This document shows positions 36,420 through 46,858 of a DNA stretch of 64,000 bases, one piece after another. Source of the DNA: Morganella morganii. Lineage in GTDB: Bacteria; Pseudomonadota; Gammaproteobacteria; Enterobacterales; Enterobacteriaceae. The stretch covers positions 2,619,703 through 2,683,702 of the forward strand of contig NZ_NRQY01000001.1 in assembly GCF_003996855.1 (NCBI RefSeq), read 5' to 3'. Under the pieces are notes generated by a model. It ran no database searches. It was given only the letters and a program-made list of their open reading frames with translations, and was not told where the DNA came from. The first letter of the stretch is position 1. Each line of letters opens with the position of its first letter. The position numbers and the translations under genes were made by a program.

Positions 36420-37273
36420 TCACCCTTTTGAAAGATATGATGAATTTCCACAGCGTACTGATCGGCGACACGTACCAGCTCCCCCTGAGCAAAACGCTGC
36501 CCGCTGATTTCCAGCGTGATCAGATGATTATCCGCCGCCGGCAGCGCCAGTTTATCTCCCGGTTGCAGCACCATCAGTTCAGATAGCGGAAACACCCTGC
36601 GATACTGCAAAAAATCCACCTGAACCGGTATTCTGCCGCTGTCAAAAACCGCATTTTCCGGTACGGAGACCGGCTCTTCCGGAATGATCCCGCGTGCGGT
36701 GATAACCGTTTCGTCCTGCTCCTGTTTCAGTGTCATCTGAAAATAGCCTCCTGCTCTCAGAAATCGCTGGTTTTGTGTAATGAAAAGAACATCACCTTCA
36801 TTAATTTGCTGAATCACACCAGTGAATGTCCGGGTTGAACCAATATAAATCCCGGCATTCACCGGGACAGAAAAATCCGGTATCAGCGGCATACCGGTAA
36901 TATCAAACCGGCCTTTTGCACCTGTCAGACAGAAATCAATACCCTCACCGCTGAATGCCAGCCTGCGGGTGAAATCCGCCGGAGGAATTTCAGTACTGAA
37001 TTCCGGAAAATAGTATTCGGGTGAGAAAAAAGGCAGCCTGATCGCTTTCTTATGTTCATTAATCAGTTCAATCAGATATTGTTCCGGAATGATTTCCCAC
37101 GGAATATTATTTTCACCAATCAGATAATGAAGCAATGACTCAACATCAATTAATACATTCAATATATTCTGTGTATTAGTAAGGCAGCAATTAATAACAC
37201 GCCTACCATTCCCTTTCTTCTCAGGAAGGTAACAACTCAGGTATTCCATTGCCTGACATGTGTCATAATACAT
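36416..37273 (-). CDS. sctQ: T3SS cytoplasmic sorting-platform protein SctQ (SpaO/Spa33)
   Basis: A 285-residue protein ending in a SpoA/FliN-like domain (VQVDFLQYRRVFPLSELMVLQPGDKLAL ... LITLEISGQRFAQGELVRV, about residues 210-280). A second SpoA-like region lies near 140-200. In Salmonella and Shigella an internal start yields a separate C-terminal fragment; I did not find a clear internal RBS here. RBS AGGTGA precedes the ATG at 37273. Intact. Confidence 0.85.
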   Translation of the reverse strand: MYYDTCQAMEYLSCYLPEKKGNGRRVINCCLTNTQNILNVLIDVESLLHYLIGENNIPWEIIPEQYLIELINEHKKAIRLPFFSPEYYFPEFSTEIPPADFTRRLAFSGEGIDFCLTGAKGRFDITGMPLIPDFSVPVNAGIYIGSTRTFTGVIQQINEGDVLFITQNQRFLRAGGYFQMTLKQEQDETVITARGIIPEEPVSVPENAVFDSGRIPVQVDFLQYRRVFPLSELMVLQPGDKLALPAADNHLITLEISGQRFAQGELVRVADQYAVEIHHIFQKGE

Positions 37274-37286
37274 TTATTTCACCTGC

Positions 37287-38080
37287 TTATAATATATCAA
37301 TGCTATCAATTCCACTTATATTGACCATTGATTTAAGACGTCGCTTAAGTGGTTCTGATCCGGTTTCTAATTTAAACCGCCCCGGCTGTTCCCGGTAAAT
37401 ATACACCGGTTCCGGTGGTTGATATTTCTGTCTGAAATGATAAAAACAATAATAATCAGGCCGGCTGCACTCCGAGAATAACTGATTTTTTCCGGTATGA
37501 TGAACGATCTGAGATGTTTTTTCCTGAACTATTTTTTCCTGCTCATAATACTGCAACGGAAGGTTCTTTACCTCCGGGTTTATCCCGTGAGCCGGAGACA
37601 GAGGAAACGCTGGTAATATCGCAGCAATACCTGCCTCCGCGCTGATAGCGGAGTCATAATGATCTCCGCTGGGAGGGTATTTCGCCGGGATATTGTCCGG
37701 TTCCTCCGCAGATATCACATTATCCGATATCACGTCAGACGACTCACCCGCCATATTTTCACAGGTAATATATTGAATAACATCATTATTAATTATTGTT
37801 CTTTTTATCTTATCCGGTTCTGAATGTGGCAGTACAATATTATATCCACCCGGGTAATAATGTCTGTTATTTTTCATTCCACACAATAATGTTAATACAT
37901 TTCCGCTATGAATTTTTTCGTCGCACTGATATCCGATCGAACAAACAAAAGGAACAGCATCATCATATTGTTTTTCTTTTTTCTTTTTACTATCCCTGAT
38001 AAAAAGTCGGTTACTTGTTTGCTGACATAATTCCTGTGGCAAAAAAAATCCGTCTCACTGTAGCAAGGTTTTATATTCAT
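37287..38080 (-). pseudogene. sctP: T3SS needle-length regulator SctP (SpaN/Spa32-like), frameshifted at T8
   Basis: The ATG at 38080 has RBS GGAAGC and begins MNIKPCYSETDFF. In a run of eight T (coding strand, 38041-38048) the frame slips: nine T would give DFFLPQELCQQTSNRLF and join the 251-residue frame that follows. Rebuilt length is about 264 residues. The protein is low-complexity and Pro/Glu-rich in the middle with a conserved-looking tail (FKLETGSEPLKRRLKSM), typical of the fast-evolving SpaN/InvJ ruler proteins. Assignment is mostly by position between SctO and SctQ. Confidence 0.65.
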
Positions 38081-38112
38081 TATAGCTTCCCGCTTATATT
38101 TATAATATAAAT

Positions 38113-38511
38113 CTATTGTTCGCCATACTGCTCAAACTTAATAATTTTCTTTTTCAGGCTATGTATTTCTTTATTACTTTTATCAATAGCATCTGAAATC
38201 TGAACCAGCTGAAGGGATGATTCATCGGCCAGGGCCCGAACATCCAGGATTTGTTTGCGGTATATTGCCTGTTTGCGCCGGAGCTCATTTAACTCTGTAT
38301 AAGATAATAATCCACTGCACTCAAAATCGAGGATTTGTTTCTCCAATCCATTGATTAGCAACAATAATTTATCTTTATTTTCCTGCTCCTGCCTGCGGCG
38401 CTGATGCAGTTGAGCCAGTGCCGCCTGAGCATAATGCTCTTTCAGGCTGAAGTGCGCGACCAGTTGCTGCAATTCATTGCGTAAGCTGTTCAAGTAATCT
38501 GCCTGTCTCAT
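38113..38511 (-). CDS. sctO: T3SS stalk protein SctO (SpaM/InvI/Spa13)
   Basis: A 132-residue, almost wholly alpha-helical coiled-coil protein. The start at 38511 (MRQADYLNSLRNEL) overlaps the ATPase gene by 38 bases. The middle ELNELRRKQAIYRKQILDVRAL parallels the InvI segment with LLRKQSIVRRQIKDLEL. SctO is the FliJ-like stalk linking the ATPase to the export gate. Intact. Confidence 0.8.
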   Translation of the reverse strand: MRQADYLNSLRNELQQLVAHFSLKEHYAQAALAQLHQRRRQEQENKDKLLLLINGLEKQILDFECSGLLSYTELNELRRKQAIYRKQILDVRALADESSLQLVQISDAIDKSNKEIHSLKKKIIKFEQYGEQ

Positions 38512-39766
38512 CCGGTGCAACAGATTCTGCCGGTGACTGACATAAAAAATCACGCATAGGTAACGTCAGTTCAACGGCCTTGTCATTATCCGTATTCAGC
38601 CCCGGTTTATACTCCCCGAGCTCCACCAGCAGTTTCAGTTCATTCTGTTTTGCCAGCAGTGTCCGGAAACGTCCCGCAGCCGCACGGTGCTGTAAAGAAA
38701 CAATCTGCGGCATAACACGGCTGATACTGGCCGGGATATCAATCGCCGGATAGTGATTCTGCATTGCCAGCCGCCGTGAGAGGTAAATATGCCCGTCGAG
38801 AATGGAACGCACTTCATCACCGAAACCATCCGGCTCATTTTCACTATCAAGCAAAACCGTGTAAAAAGCGGTAATGACACCGGTTTTCGTGGCTCCGGGG
38901 CGTTCCAGCAGTGCCGGTAACTGCTCAAATACCGATGCCGGATACCCCAGCCGGACCGGGACTTCCCCGGCACTCAGCGCCACATCCCGCAATGCCCGGC
39001 CGTAACGGGTCAGTGAATCAGCAAACAGAATCACCTCTTTCCCTTCATCACGGAAATATTCAGCCAGTGACGTTGCCACCAGCGCCGCATTACAGCGATC
39101 AACCGCCGGCTTATCGGATGTTGAGCAGACCAGAATGCATTTTGCCGCCTGCGGGCTGTTGCGCAGCTCGTCAATCAGTTCGGTCACTTCCCGTCCGCGT
39201 TCACCGATCAGAGCTATCACAAAAATATCAGCCTGCGCATGTGCAATCATCATATTCATCAGCACCGTTTTGCCGCACTCGGCACCGGCAAAAATCCCCA
39301 GCCGCTGACCTTTTCCGCAGGTCAGCAGCGCATCAATGGCTTTCACGCCAGTCGGCAGGAGCTCCGTGATACGCCGCCGGGACAGGACATCCGGGGCCTC
39401 TCCGCTGACGAGCCGGGAAATAACCCGGTTATCCGGTTCCGTTATCTCACTCAGACGGGCCAGCGTATTACCGGACGGATCAATCACCGAGCCCGGGATC
39501 TGCGGTGTGAATGTCAGTGTCACTGCACTGCCTGTCGGCGCGATAACCGTTGTCAGCGTCAGCCCGGATGCCTGTCCGATCAGGCTCAGCAGGGTGTTGT
39601 GCTCATTAAATCCCACCACCTGAGCCCGCCCGAGCAGCACGCGGCAGGTAAGATCCTGCCATAACAGGCAAATTTCCCTGATAAAGACATCCGGCAGCGG
39701 GGCTTCCAGGTAATATCCCCGGATATGCACCGGGAATGCCCGCCGGCTGAGCAGTGCATCAAGCAT
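38474..39766 (-). CDS. sctN: T3SS ATPase SctN (InvC/Spa47)
   Basis: A 430-residue F1-like ATPase, one residue short of InvC. The P-loop is IFAGAECGKTVLM (catalytic Lys ~166); InvC has Ala-Gly-Cys where this has Ala-Glu-Cys, an unusual change inside the loop. IGERGREVTE (catalytic Glu), ILFADSLTRYGRALRD (Walker B) and GYPASVFEQLPALLERPG are all conserved. The start at 39766 with AGGGG upstream is preferred over a GTG at 39796. It unfolds and releases chaperone-bound substrates. Confidence 0.93.
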   Translation of the reverse strand: MLDALLSRRAFPVHIRGYYLEAPLPDVFIREICLLWQDLTCRVLLGRAQVVGFNEHNTLLSLIGQASGLTLTTVIAPTGSAVTLTFTPQIPGSVIDPSGNTLARLSEITEPDNRVISRLVSGEAPDVLSRRRITELLPTGVKAIDALLTCGKGQRLGIFAGAECGKTVLMNMMIAHAQADIFVIALIGERGREVTELIDELRNSPQAAKCILVCSTSDKPAVDRCNAALVATSLAEYFRDEGKEVILFADSLTRYGRALRDVALSAGEVPVRLGYPASVFEQLPALLERPGATKTGVITAFYTVLLDSENEPDGFGDEVRSILDGHIYLSRRLAMQNHYPAIDIPASISRVMPQIVSLQHRAAAGRFRTLLAKQNELKLLVELGEYKPGLNTDNDKAVELTLPMRDFLCQSPAESVAPDETGRLLEQLTQ

Positions 39767-39768
39767 GA

Positions 39769-40179
39769 TCAGCCCCTGAGGATCAGCGTGTGACACTGCT
39801 GACTGAGGCGGACAAACTGATCCAGCGCCTGTACAAAAGGCTCCGCACCGCTGACAGCACTATTGCTGAAGCAACCGACCAGCTCTGCGCCGTTATCTGT
39901 CTGCCGCAGCGCCGGTGAGCCAGGATAGAACAGTGTGGCCGGTTCTTCTGTCAGAACATCCAGCAGCGCACCTTTTACGTCCGGCTGCAACGCCGATAAG
40001 TCCGCCGGCAGCGGCGCCCAGATAACCGGATATTCATCAACCAGCGCGATATGAATCACCTGTTGTTCACCCAGTGATAATGAGATTGTTGAATGATTAT
40101 CGGGAGAACTGCCTTCCGGCACCAAATCCCCGCGCCCGATCAGTTTCATACCGTCTGTTACCAGTGTTGCAAGATCCAT
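39769..40179 (-). CDS. invB: T3SS effector chaperone InvB/SpaK/Spa15-like
   Basis: A 136-residue class IB chaperone, the length of InvB (135). The N-terminal MDLATLVTDGMKLIGRG, the central LGEQQVIHIALVDEYPVIWAPLP and the C-terminal AEPFVQALDQFVRLSQQCHTL fit the Spa15 fold. Its place between SctV and SctN is that of invB in SPI-1 and spa15 in Shigella. Such chaperones serve several effectors, so the organism once had effectors, but none is visible in the window. Confidence 0.85.
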   Translation of the reverse strand: MDLATLVTDGMKLIGRGDLVPEGSSPDNHSTISLSLGEQQVIHIALVDEYPVIWAPLPADLSALQPDVKGALLDVLTEEPATLFYPGSPALRQTDNGAELVGCFSNSAVSGAEPFVQALDQFVRLSQQCHTLILRG

Positions 40180-40202
40180 CTTCAGTTTCCTTTTTTATGA
40201 CA

Positions 40203-42263
40203 TTAAACAGAGTCAATCACCGATACTTGTGCCGACGGCACAATTTCAGAGAATGACAGCACCGCAGTTCCCGGATAATGCAATTCAGTCAGTTTTCTGA
40301 CAAAACGGCGGATATCCATCGCCGTCAGTAACACGATATCCTGCCGGTACTTCAGTGGCATCATCACCAGCGCCATCGCATCATAAAAATGATCCAGCTG
40401 CGCCGGTTCGAGATTAATAAATGTTCCGCCCGCTGACTGTCGGATCCCCCGGCGGATCATCTCCTCCAGCGGGTTTGACAGCACCACGGCCCGCAATACC
40501 TGATTACAGGCAAAGTGCTCTGAGATATAGCGGGCAAGATGGCTGCGGACATGTTCGGCCAGCACCAGCGGATCTTTTTCTTTCTGTGCCCACTGCACCA
40601 GTGCGCCGAGAATAATTTTGATATTACGGATGGATATCTGCTCTGCAATAAGCCGCTGAAATACATCAGTAATACGCTGAACCGATAAATAGCGGTAACA
40701 CTCCTTCAGCAGTTCAGGATATTTATTTTCCACATTATCCAATAGTGTCTTGGTTTCCTGGATACCCAGTAACTCCTGAATATTTTGTGTCATTATCCGG
40801 CTGAACTCATTAAAAAATACCGTGACACCGTATTCTGTTTCCATTCCGGAAGCTCGGCATATCTCATCGTATTTTTTCTCCGTCCAGACCGTTTTTTCGC
40901 CCCCTTCCGGATCAATAATCTCAGATTCAATATTCAGTGAATCAAACACATCGTTAATTTCTGTAACCCTGTATTTATCCGGATAACTGTAAATCGTGCC
41001 GGACTGAATCTCATTGATTAAAACCACCGCTTTATATTCCGGTATTTCACGGCTGTAATTGATAATGATACAGGGCAAAAAGAAACCATAACGGAAGGCA
41101 AATTCTTCCTGTAACCAATCCGTAACCTTTTGTTTTTCAAACAACGACTGATAACGACAGTGAAGCGTGATGATCAGCGGAATGGCTTCATTATTTTCCG
41201 CCGTCAGTCCGCGTGGTGCAAAATCCCCCGCAGACGGCGCAGATGCGGCCGGAGAACGGCTGTCAGAGCGGCTTTTTACCGGATCAGATGCCTGTTTCTG
41301 CTTATTTTGTCTGAGGCGCATTCCGTAAAACAACATCAGTCCGGCGGACAGCAAACCAAAAATACCCGCCGGAAATCCCGGCAGCATTCCCATGCACAAT
41401 GCCAGTATGGCGGTAACTATCAGGGTAAAATCATGAGAAAACAGTTCTCTGACAATATTCTCCCCTAAATTCTGATTAGTGCCGCTGACCCGGGTGATAA
41501 TAAACCCGGCGCTGATGGCAATCAGCAGTGCCGGAATCTGCGCCACCAGGCCATCCCCGATCGTCAGCAACGTGTAAGTGCTCAGGGCTTCACTGAACGG
41601 CAGCGACATTTACGCAACACCAATACCAATTCCGCCGGCAAAATTCACGAAAATGATGACAATACCGGCGATCGCATCCCCTTTGATAAATTTCATCGCA
41701 CCGTCAAACGCACCGTACATCTGGCTCTCCTGCTCCAGCTCTTTACGGCGTTTACGCACTTCGTCGTTATCTATCAGACCGGATTTTAAATCTGCATCAA
41801 TACTCATCTGCTTTCCGGGCATACCGTCAAGCGAGAAACGCGTCGCCACTTCCGCCACACGCTCCGACCCTTTGGTGATAACAATAAACTGCACCACCGT
41901 GACAATGGCGAAGATAACAAAACCCACCACAATATTTTCGCCGATAACAAATTCACCGAATGACTGAATGATATTCCCGGCATCCGCATCCAGCAGGATC
42001 AGACGACTGGTGCTGATGGACAGTGCCAGCCGGAACAGTGTGGTGATCAGCAAAAGTGCGGGAAAAGAGGTAAATCCCAGAATCCGGGTAATATAAAAAG
42101 AGAGCAGTAACATCAGGATAGAGATCACGATGTTCAGCCCGATCAGAAAATCGACCAGCATTTTCGGCAGCGGAATGATCAGCATGGCGATCACCATGAC
42201 CATAATCAGCAGTACCGCGATCTCCGGCCTGCTTTTGACTGCATTAATAAAAGTTGTCAGCAT
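40203..42263 (-). pseudogene. sctV: T3SS export gate SctV (InvA/MxiA), split by an in-frame TAA
   Basis: The two parts are in the same frame and together make 686 residues, against 685 for InvA. The first 217 residues contain helices 1-5 and the FHIPEP-type block (RFSLDGMPGKQMSIDADLKSGLID). The frame then reads GIGIGVA, TAA (41610-41612), and at once ATG TCG (MSLPFSEALSTYTLLTIGDGL). A single C to T change in a CAA or CAG codon explains the stop. TAAATG could allow re-initiation, giving two fragments. The cytoplasmic nonamer domain (residues ~360-686) is otherwise complete. Confidence 0.9.
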
Positions 42264-42285
42264 AGCAATCCATTGCCGGTGAAAG

Positions 42286-43338
42286 TTATAAGATATTAAT
42301 AGTTCTGCTCATAAGGGCTTTCAGAAAAGAAACCACCTGCTCTTTCCCTGCTTCCTGCAAAAAAAGAACATCCGGTATCTCACCAAAAATCACAATCAGG
42401 CGCTGTAGGATAAGCGGCCTGTTTTTGTCATCTTCTGCCGCCGATAACAAGGATTCGGTTTCCGCCTGAAATGCCTCATAGTCACCCAATCCGGAAATCA
42501 GCAGCTGGTTCATCCGCAGTTCATCCGTCAGCACCGGCTCTGTGCAATTCAGAGAGGTAATTTTCTGATGAAACATATCATTCAAAGAAATAAGCTGATT
42601 CAGGGTATGCAACCGGGTAGTCAGTTCCCCGAATTCACTGTGATGGCTGCAACTTGGCAGCGCCGCCGCCATGTCACACACCAGTGAGTCGCGGACATAA
42701 TTCAGCAGGCTTTTTACCCGGCTTTTCCGGTACTGCTCCAGCCATACTTTCCACAGATACAGAATATCGAATTTCCAGCTGATGTAGCTGCGGTACACCA
42801 TTCTCAGCTGCGCGCAGTCCAGTTGTGTCACCGGTGCATACTGGCGGATTTTCAGCGCAATATTGATTCCGGCACGGGTTTCCTGCGCAAATTCGCCGTA
42901 AAGCAGCTGCTCAATTTCCGCATCAATTTCAGCAGCTTCTTCCGCAGAAAATGGTAGTTTGCGCAACAGGCTGCGTAACGCCATTACATAGTCACTGGGG
43001 TCCGGGAACAAGTTACGGACATAATCAAGAAACTCACGGACAGAGCGCCCGGAAACGGCAAACCATTTAACGGTACGATCCAGTTTTGTTTCCGTGCCCT
43101 CCGCACTGCTCTTCTGCTCTGATGCCGGTAACTGGCTGATATTTTCATCTTTTCCGTACTGACGCCGGTTAAACTGTGATAGCACCATTGCCATATCATC
43201 CATCACATCCATCATCTGCTCAGCATGATTTTCTGTCTGGTTTTCCGCCGGGCGCTGCTCCGCAGCAACGTCAGTCTGCTGTTTCTGTGCTGCCGCAGAC
43301 GGGCGGAAAATCGCTGCACTGGGTAAACCATTTATCAT
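42286..43338 (-). CDS. sctW: T3SS gatekeeper SctW (InvE/MxiC)
   Basis: A 350-residue helical protein of the InvE/MxiC/YopN-TyeA class, which holds back effectors until translocators are out. MDVMDDMAMVLSQFNRR near residue 45 and FLDYVRNLFPDPSDYVMALRSLLRK (about 105-130) are the recognisable InvE-like blocks. The disordered N-terminus (AAAQKQQTDVAAEQRPAENQ) would carry the chaperone or secretion signal. Intact; starts 1 base before the SctC region ends. Confidence 0.85.
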   Translation of the reverse strand: MINGLPSAAIFRPSAAAQKQQTDVAAEQRPAENQTENHAEQMMDVMDDMAMVLSQFNRRQYGKDENISQLPASEQKSSAEGTETKLDRTVKWFAVSGRSVREFLDYVRNLFPDPSDYVMALRSLLRKLPFSAEEAAEIDAEIEQLLYGEFAQETRAGINIALKIRQYAPVTQLDCAQLRMVYRSYISWKFDILYLWKVWLEQYRKSRVKSLLNYVRDSLVCDMAAALPSCSHHSEFGELTTRLHTLNQLISLNDMFHQKITSLNCTEPVLTDELRMNQLLISGLGDYEAFQAETESLLSAAEDDKNRPLILQRLIVIFGEIPDVLFLQEAGKEQVVSFLKALMSRTINIL

Positions 43339-43339
43339 A

Positions 43340-44966
43340 TCAATAGTCCTGCTTCAGTGTCCGCATCAGCTTAATACCCTGTTTATTCTCATCATTAAAC
43401 GGAATGTGTCCGGTAATCTCTGTATCACTGAAAAAGTCCTGTTGCAGGATTCGGGGTTGCAACAAAAAAAGCCGGACCATTTTTTCTGTCTTTACTGATT
43501 CAAACTGAAACAACCGGCCCGCCAGCGGGATATCCCCCAGCAGCGGAATTTTATCGTTATGGCGACGGGTATTTTCCCGTGTGTATCCGCCAATCAGCAG
43601 TGTATTTCCCTGTGCGACTCTGGCTATCGTGCTGATATTTGTGCGATTAATAACCGGTAATGCATCTTCACCGCTTGTTTCGTCAGCGTCCTTTTTCTGT
43701 GCGCCGTCTTCAAGCTCAATAATCATCTCCACGGATTTCCGCTGATTAGCGACTCGGCGTCACACTCACTTTTGTGCCATACGTGATGCTTTCCAGAGAT
43801 GACATTCGCTCTCCCTGTAACTTACTGTAAAAAATGGTGTTATTATCAAAAACAGCCGGGGTGTTATCCTGGGTCAGGATAATCGGCCGGGATACCATGT
43901 TGGCCTGCCCCTTCGCTGACAATGCCCTGATTTTACTGAAAAATGAAAAACCGGTGAACTGATTAAGCTCGCTGAGATTAAACGCCACTTTCATTTTCCC
44001 TGTACCGTAATCAGCCTGCCAGTTGATCCCCAGCTGGTCAGCTTCATTTTTTGATACATCAATAATCCACAGTGATAGTTCGATCTGTGGTTTTGCAACA
44101 TCCAGTTGTTTTATCAATTGATTGATTAAGTGCAGTGCATTGCGCTGGCCTTTTAAAAGCAGGCTGTTTTCACCCTGCAACGGTACAATCCGCACCCGTT
44201 CACCGCTCAGCCAGACTGTTTCGGCAGGCTGAATATCTTCCTGTTCTGCATCCTGCGGCACCAGCCCGGTTTTGGCCGCAGGCCCGGAATCCAGTAACTC
44301 CCGCAATGCTGACGCCACCCCCGGCAGTATCAGACTTTTTCCCCTGGACGTAATTTCCCTGTCCTGTACAAAACTATTTTCCAGCTTAACCAGCTGAATA
44401 TGTTCATCTTCCGTGCCCCCCCCCCTCAGTTCCTGTTCGCTGTGCTGTGCCTCAAGGGCATCCGCCGCAGAACGGATAAGTGCCAGATAGCGCGGAGGCG
44501 CGGTGATATACAAAATCCGCTGCTGCCGGCCGGATATCAGCGGATATTGCGCATCAAACAGCCCTGTTTGTTTCAGAAAGGCGGTCAGTTCATTACGGGT
44601 AATCGTATTCAGCGTCAGCATGGAAGATTCAATTTCATTACCGCTGTAAATATAGAGAGTACGATTTTCCCGGTATGATACCAGTGCCATGGTCTTCAGC
44701 ATCTGCGACAATGCGGCCTGCGGATCAGATAAATCAAATGTGCCGGAAATCTTCTTTTTCTTCACAGTATCCGACGAAATAATCATGACATCCAGCCTGC
44801 CTGCCAGTGCATCAAAAAAATGATCCAGCCGTGTTTCCTTCGCCACATACTGCTCCTGAAGCGGCGGTTTTTTTTCGTATAACAGTGTTTGTTCCGCCAT
44901 GACCGGCAGAGAAAACAGGCAGAAAAAAAGGCAGAACAGTCCCCCGGTACTATTTTTTAACCGCAT
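43340..44966 (-). pseudogene. sctC: T3SS outer-membrane secretin SctC (InvG/MxiD), frameshifted
   Basis: A signal peptide (residues 1-24, VMA end), N0-N3 ring domains and the first part of the secretin core run 406 residues to TKVSVTPSR then TAA at about 43746. The next frame resumes as VANQRKSVEMIIELEDG and gives the remaining core (NISTIARVAQGNTLLIGGYTRE, IPLLGDIPLAGRLF) and C-terminus. Two lost bases at CCG-AGTC (near 43755) account for it; rebuilt length ~542 residues (InvG 562). A G10 tract encoding Gly residues lies in the 5' half. Confidence 0.88.
44416..44425 (-). repeat. Poly-G(10) tract inside the secretin gene
   Basis: Ten consecutive C on the plus strand, read as G10 in the coding strand (ELRGGGTEDE). 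Tracts of this length slip often in replication. The current length is in frame with the upstream part of sctC. Confidence 0.9.
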
Positions 44967-45582
44967 GATTTAAATTCCTTATTTTCCGGGGAGACATACC
45001 AAATAATATTTTGATTTCATTTGAGAAATGCGATGCCGAACAGTAGCCGTTATCTGCCGCGATACGGGTCAGTGAGTGCTCTTTTTCCAGGATATCCAGC
45101 ACCGATGCCACACCGCGCCAGTGCCGCAGCTGATACTTACTCTGATTACCGATATAACGCTGACACAGGCGCCTGAAGTGAGTACCGGATAACCCGTAGC
45201 GCTGACTGATATCGCGGATATTACTGTTTTTGCAGTCAGCGGCACTGATCAGATGTTTTACCAGCCAGTAATGCTCAGAGTGACGCAGTGTATTCAAAAA
45301 CGTTTTTATTGCGCTGTTTTTGTTCAGCATCTCACAAACTATCCGGTATTCCGGATTATCCGCCTCTCTCTGAACAGAAAAAATCACTTCATAATTTTGA
45401 CAGGCCGTATTATCTGTCATTTCATCATTATCTTTTTGTGGCAAATGATAATGACAATCTATAAATGCTAATAGCTTTATACATTTTGAGAGTGGAAAAC
45501 AGTAATCAGCCTGTTCATTCCCACCACCTTCATATGTTTTATATATATCATTATAAATATATATCCGACTCTTCTTTTCCAT
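44950..45582 (-). CDS. invF: AraC-family T3SS activator (InvF/MxiE-like)
   Basis: A 210-residue regulator. The C-terminal ~100 residues carry two AraC helix-turn-helix motifs (IRDISQRYGLSGTHFRRLCQRY and LTRIAADNGYCSASHFSNEIKILFGMSP). The N-terminal half is unlike sugar-type AraC domains, as in InvF and MxiE. It lies directly before sctC on the same strand, the place of invF before invG. InvF and MxiE work with a SicA/IpgC chaperone, which is present at 33107. Divergent from the SctD operon across a 212-base AT-rich region. Confidence 0.85.
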   Translation of the reverse strand: MEKKSRIYIYNDIYKTYEGGGNEQADYCFPLSKCIKLLAFIDCHYHLPQKDNDEMTDNTACQNYEVIFSVQREADNPEYRIVCEMLNKNSAIKTFLNTLRHSEHYWLVKHLISAADCKNSNIRDISQRYGLSGTHFRRLCQRYIGNQSKYQLRHWRGVASVLDILEKEHSLTRIAADNGYCSASHFSNEIKILFGMSPRKIRNLNHAVKK

Positions 45583-45794
45583 ATGAGCTTATCTCATCCT
45601 TTGCATTCGAATATATAATAAATACTTGTATAACGTTAAACCATTATTGAACGAACTAAAATTCATCAGTGAATTTAAAATATCACACTACTTTTTGCTA
45701 CCATTTTTTTATAAAACTAACTACCATTTAAAAAAATGGAACATAGGATAACTTCAACTTATTGAACGAGAAAGATTATCACCAGGATCAATTA

Positions 45795-46850
45795 ATGAAA
45801 AAATTATATAATATAATAGAAATGGGAAATTCATCCGGAAAAGAAATAACATTGCCTGCTGGTAAATATCATATTAATAATAGCGATACTATTGAACCTG
45901 ATGAGGTGCTGATACCGTTATCCCTCCCTGTGCCGGATTCATCATTACACCGGATAGAGGCCGAACTGCATGAGAACCACTATTGTGTTTCCTTTACTAC
46001 GCACAGCAATGAATTTATAATGATGGACATCAGCTATAACGCATTGTTTTCTTATCAGGGAACCTCTTTTTTCGCTATAAAAGAACAACATGACACCTGG
46101 GATAAAAGCATACTGTCAGTAAAAGAAGCAGCCGGTACCCGCCGCCGCAGGCTTTCACGGCAATCTCTTTTTTATGTCACTCTGATACTATCGGTCATAC
46201 TGACAGCAGGCTTTATATCCGGGAAAAATAACATGAGTGAAAATAAGCACACCGCAAATTATAAAAATATCATATACAACAACATTAATAACAGTGAATA
46301 CATTATAAAAGACAAGAAAATCCTTATCTTTACATCAAACGAAAACAATATCAGTAAGATAAAAAACGAACTCCCTGATTATACTATTTTCTCAATTAAC
46401 AAAAAAAAATTAAAGATAAATAAAAATGATATTATCATGACCCCTGACTTTAACAAAAGAAAAGAAATTATTTATATGCATCAAGAAAATGAAATAGTCA
46501 GCTACGAAAAGCTATCTATTCCTGATGAGTTCAGGAAAGATATTACTATCAGTGTATTATCATTCAGTGATATTGTCAGACTAATAAATAACCGGTTCGG
46601 GCAGCAGTCAATCCGGTATTCTGTAACGAGTTCGAAAAACACTATTTTTATTTATTCGGATCAAAGGAGAAACAAAGAAACAGATACTGTTATCAATGAT
46701 ATCAATACCACAATATTTTCAACACCCGGAAATACACTGGTACAGTACAGGGAAAGCACACCCCGTGAAATCCACCCGGGAGTATATGGTTCAGTAAATT
46801 ATATTCACCTGTCTGATAGCAACATAAAATTCATCTCTGATAATAAATAA
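45795..46850 (+). CDS. sctD: T3SS inner-membrane ring protein SctD (PrgH/MxiG)
   Basis: A 351-residue protein: cytoplasmic forkhead-like domain (residues ~1-115), a single membrane helix (SLFYVTLILSVILTAGFISG, about 134-153) and a periplasmic ring domain. The start at 45795 (MKKLYNIIEM) has AGGA 7 bases upstream; a TTG at 45762 lacks an RBS. The periplasmic part is very Asn/Lys/Ile-rich and diverges from PrgH, so the call rests on topology, length and position before the needle gene. First gene of the inner-ring operon. Confidence 0.75.
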   Translation: MKKLYNIIEMGNSSGKEITLPAGKYHINNSDTIEPDEVLIPLSLPVPDSSLHRIEAELHENHYCVSFTTHSNEFIMMDISYNALFSYQGTSFFAIKEQHDTWDKSILSVKEAAGTRRRRLSRQSLFYVTLILSVILTAGFISGKNNMSENKHTANYKNIIYNNINNSEYIIKDKKILIFTSNENNISKIKNELPDYTIFSINKKKLKINKNDIIMTPDFNKRKEIIYMHQENEIVSYEKLSIPDEFRKDITISVLSFSDIVRLINNRFGQQSIRYSVTSSKNTIFIYSDQRRNKETDTVINDINTTIFSTPGNTLVQYRESTPREIHPGVYGSVNYIHLSDSNIKFISDNK

Positions 46851-46858
46851 GGACATTT

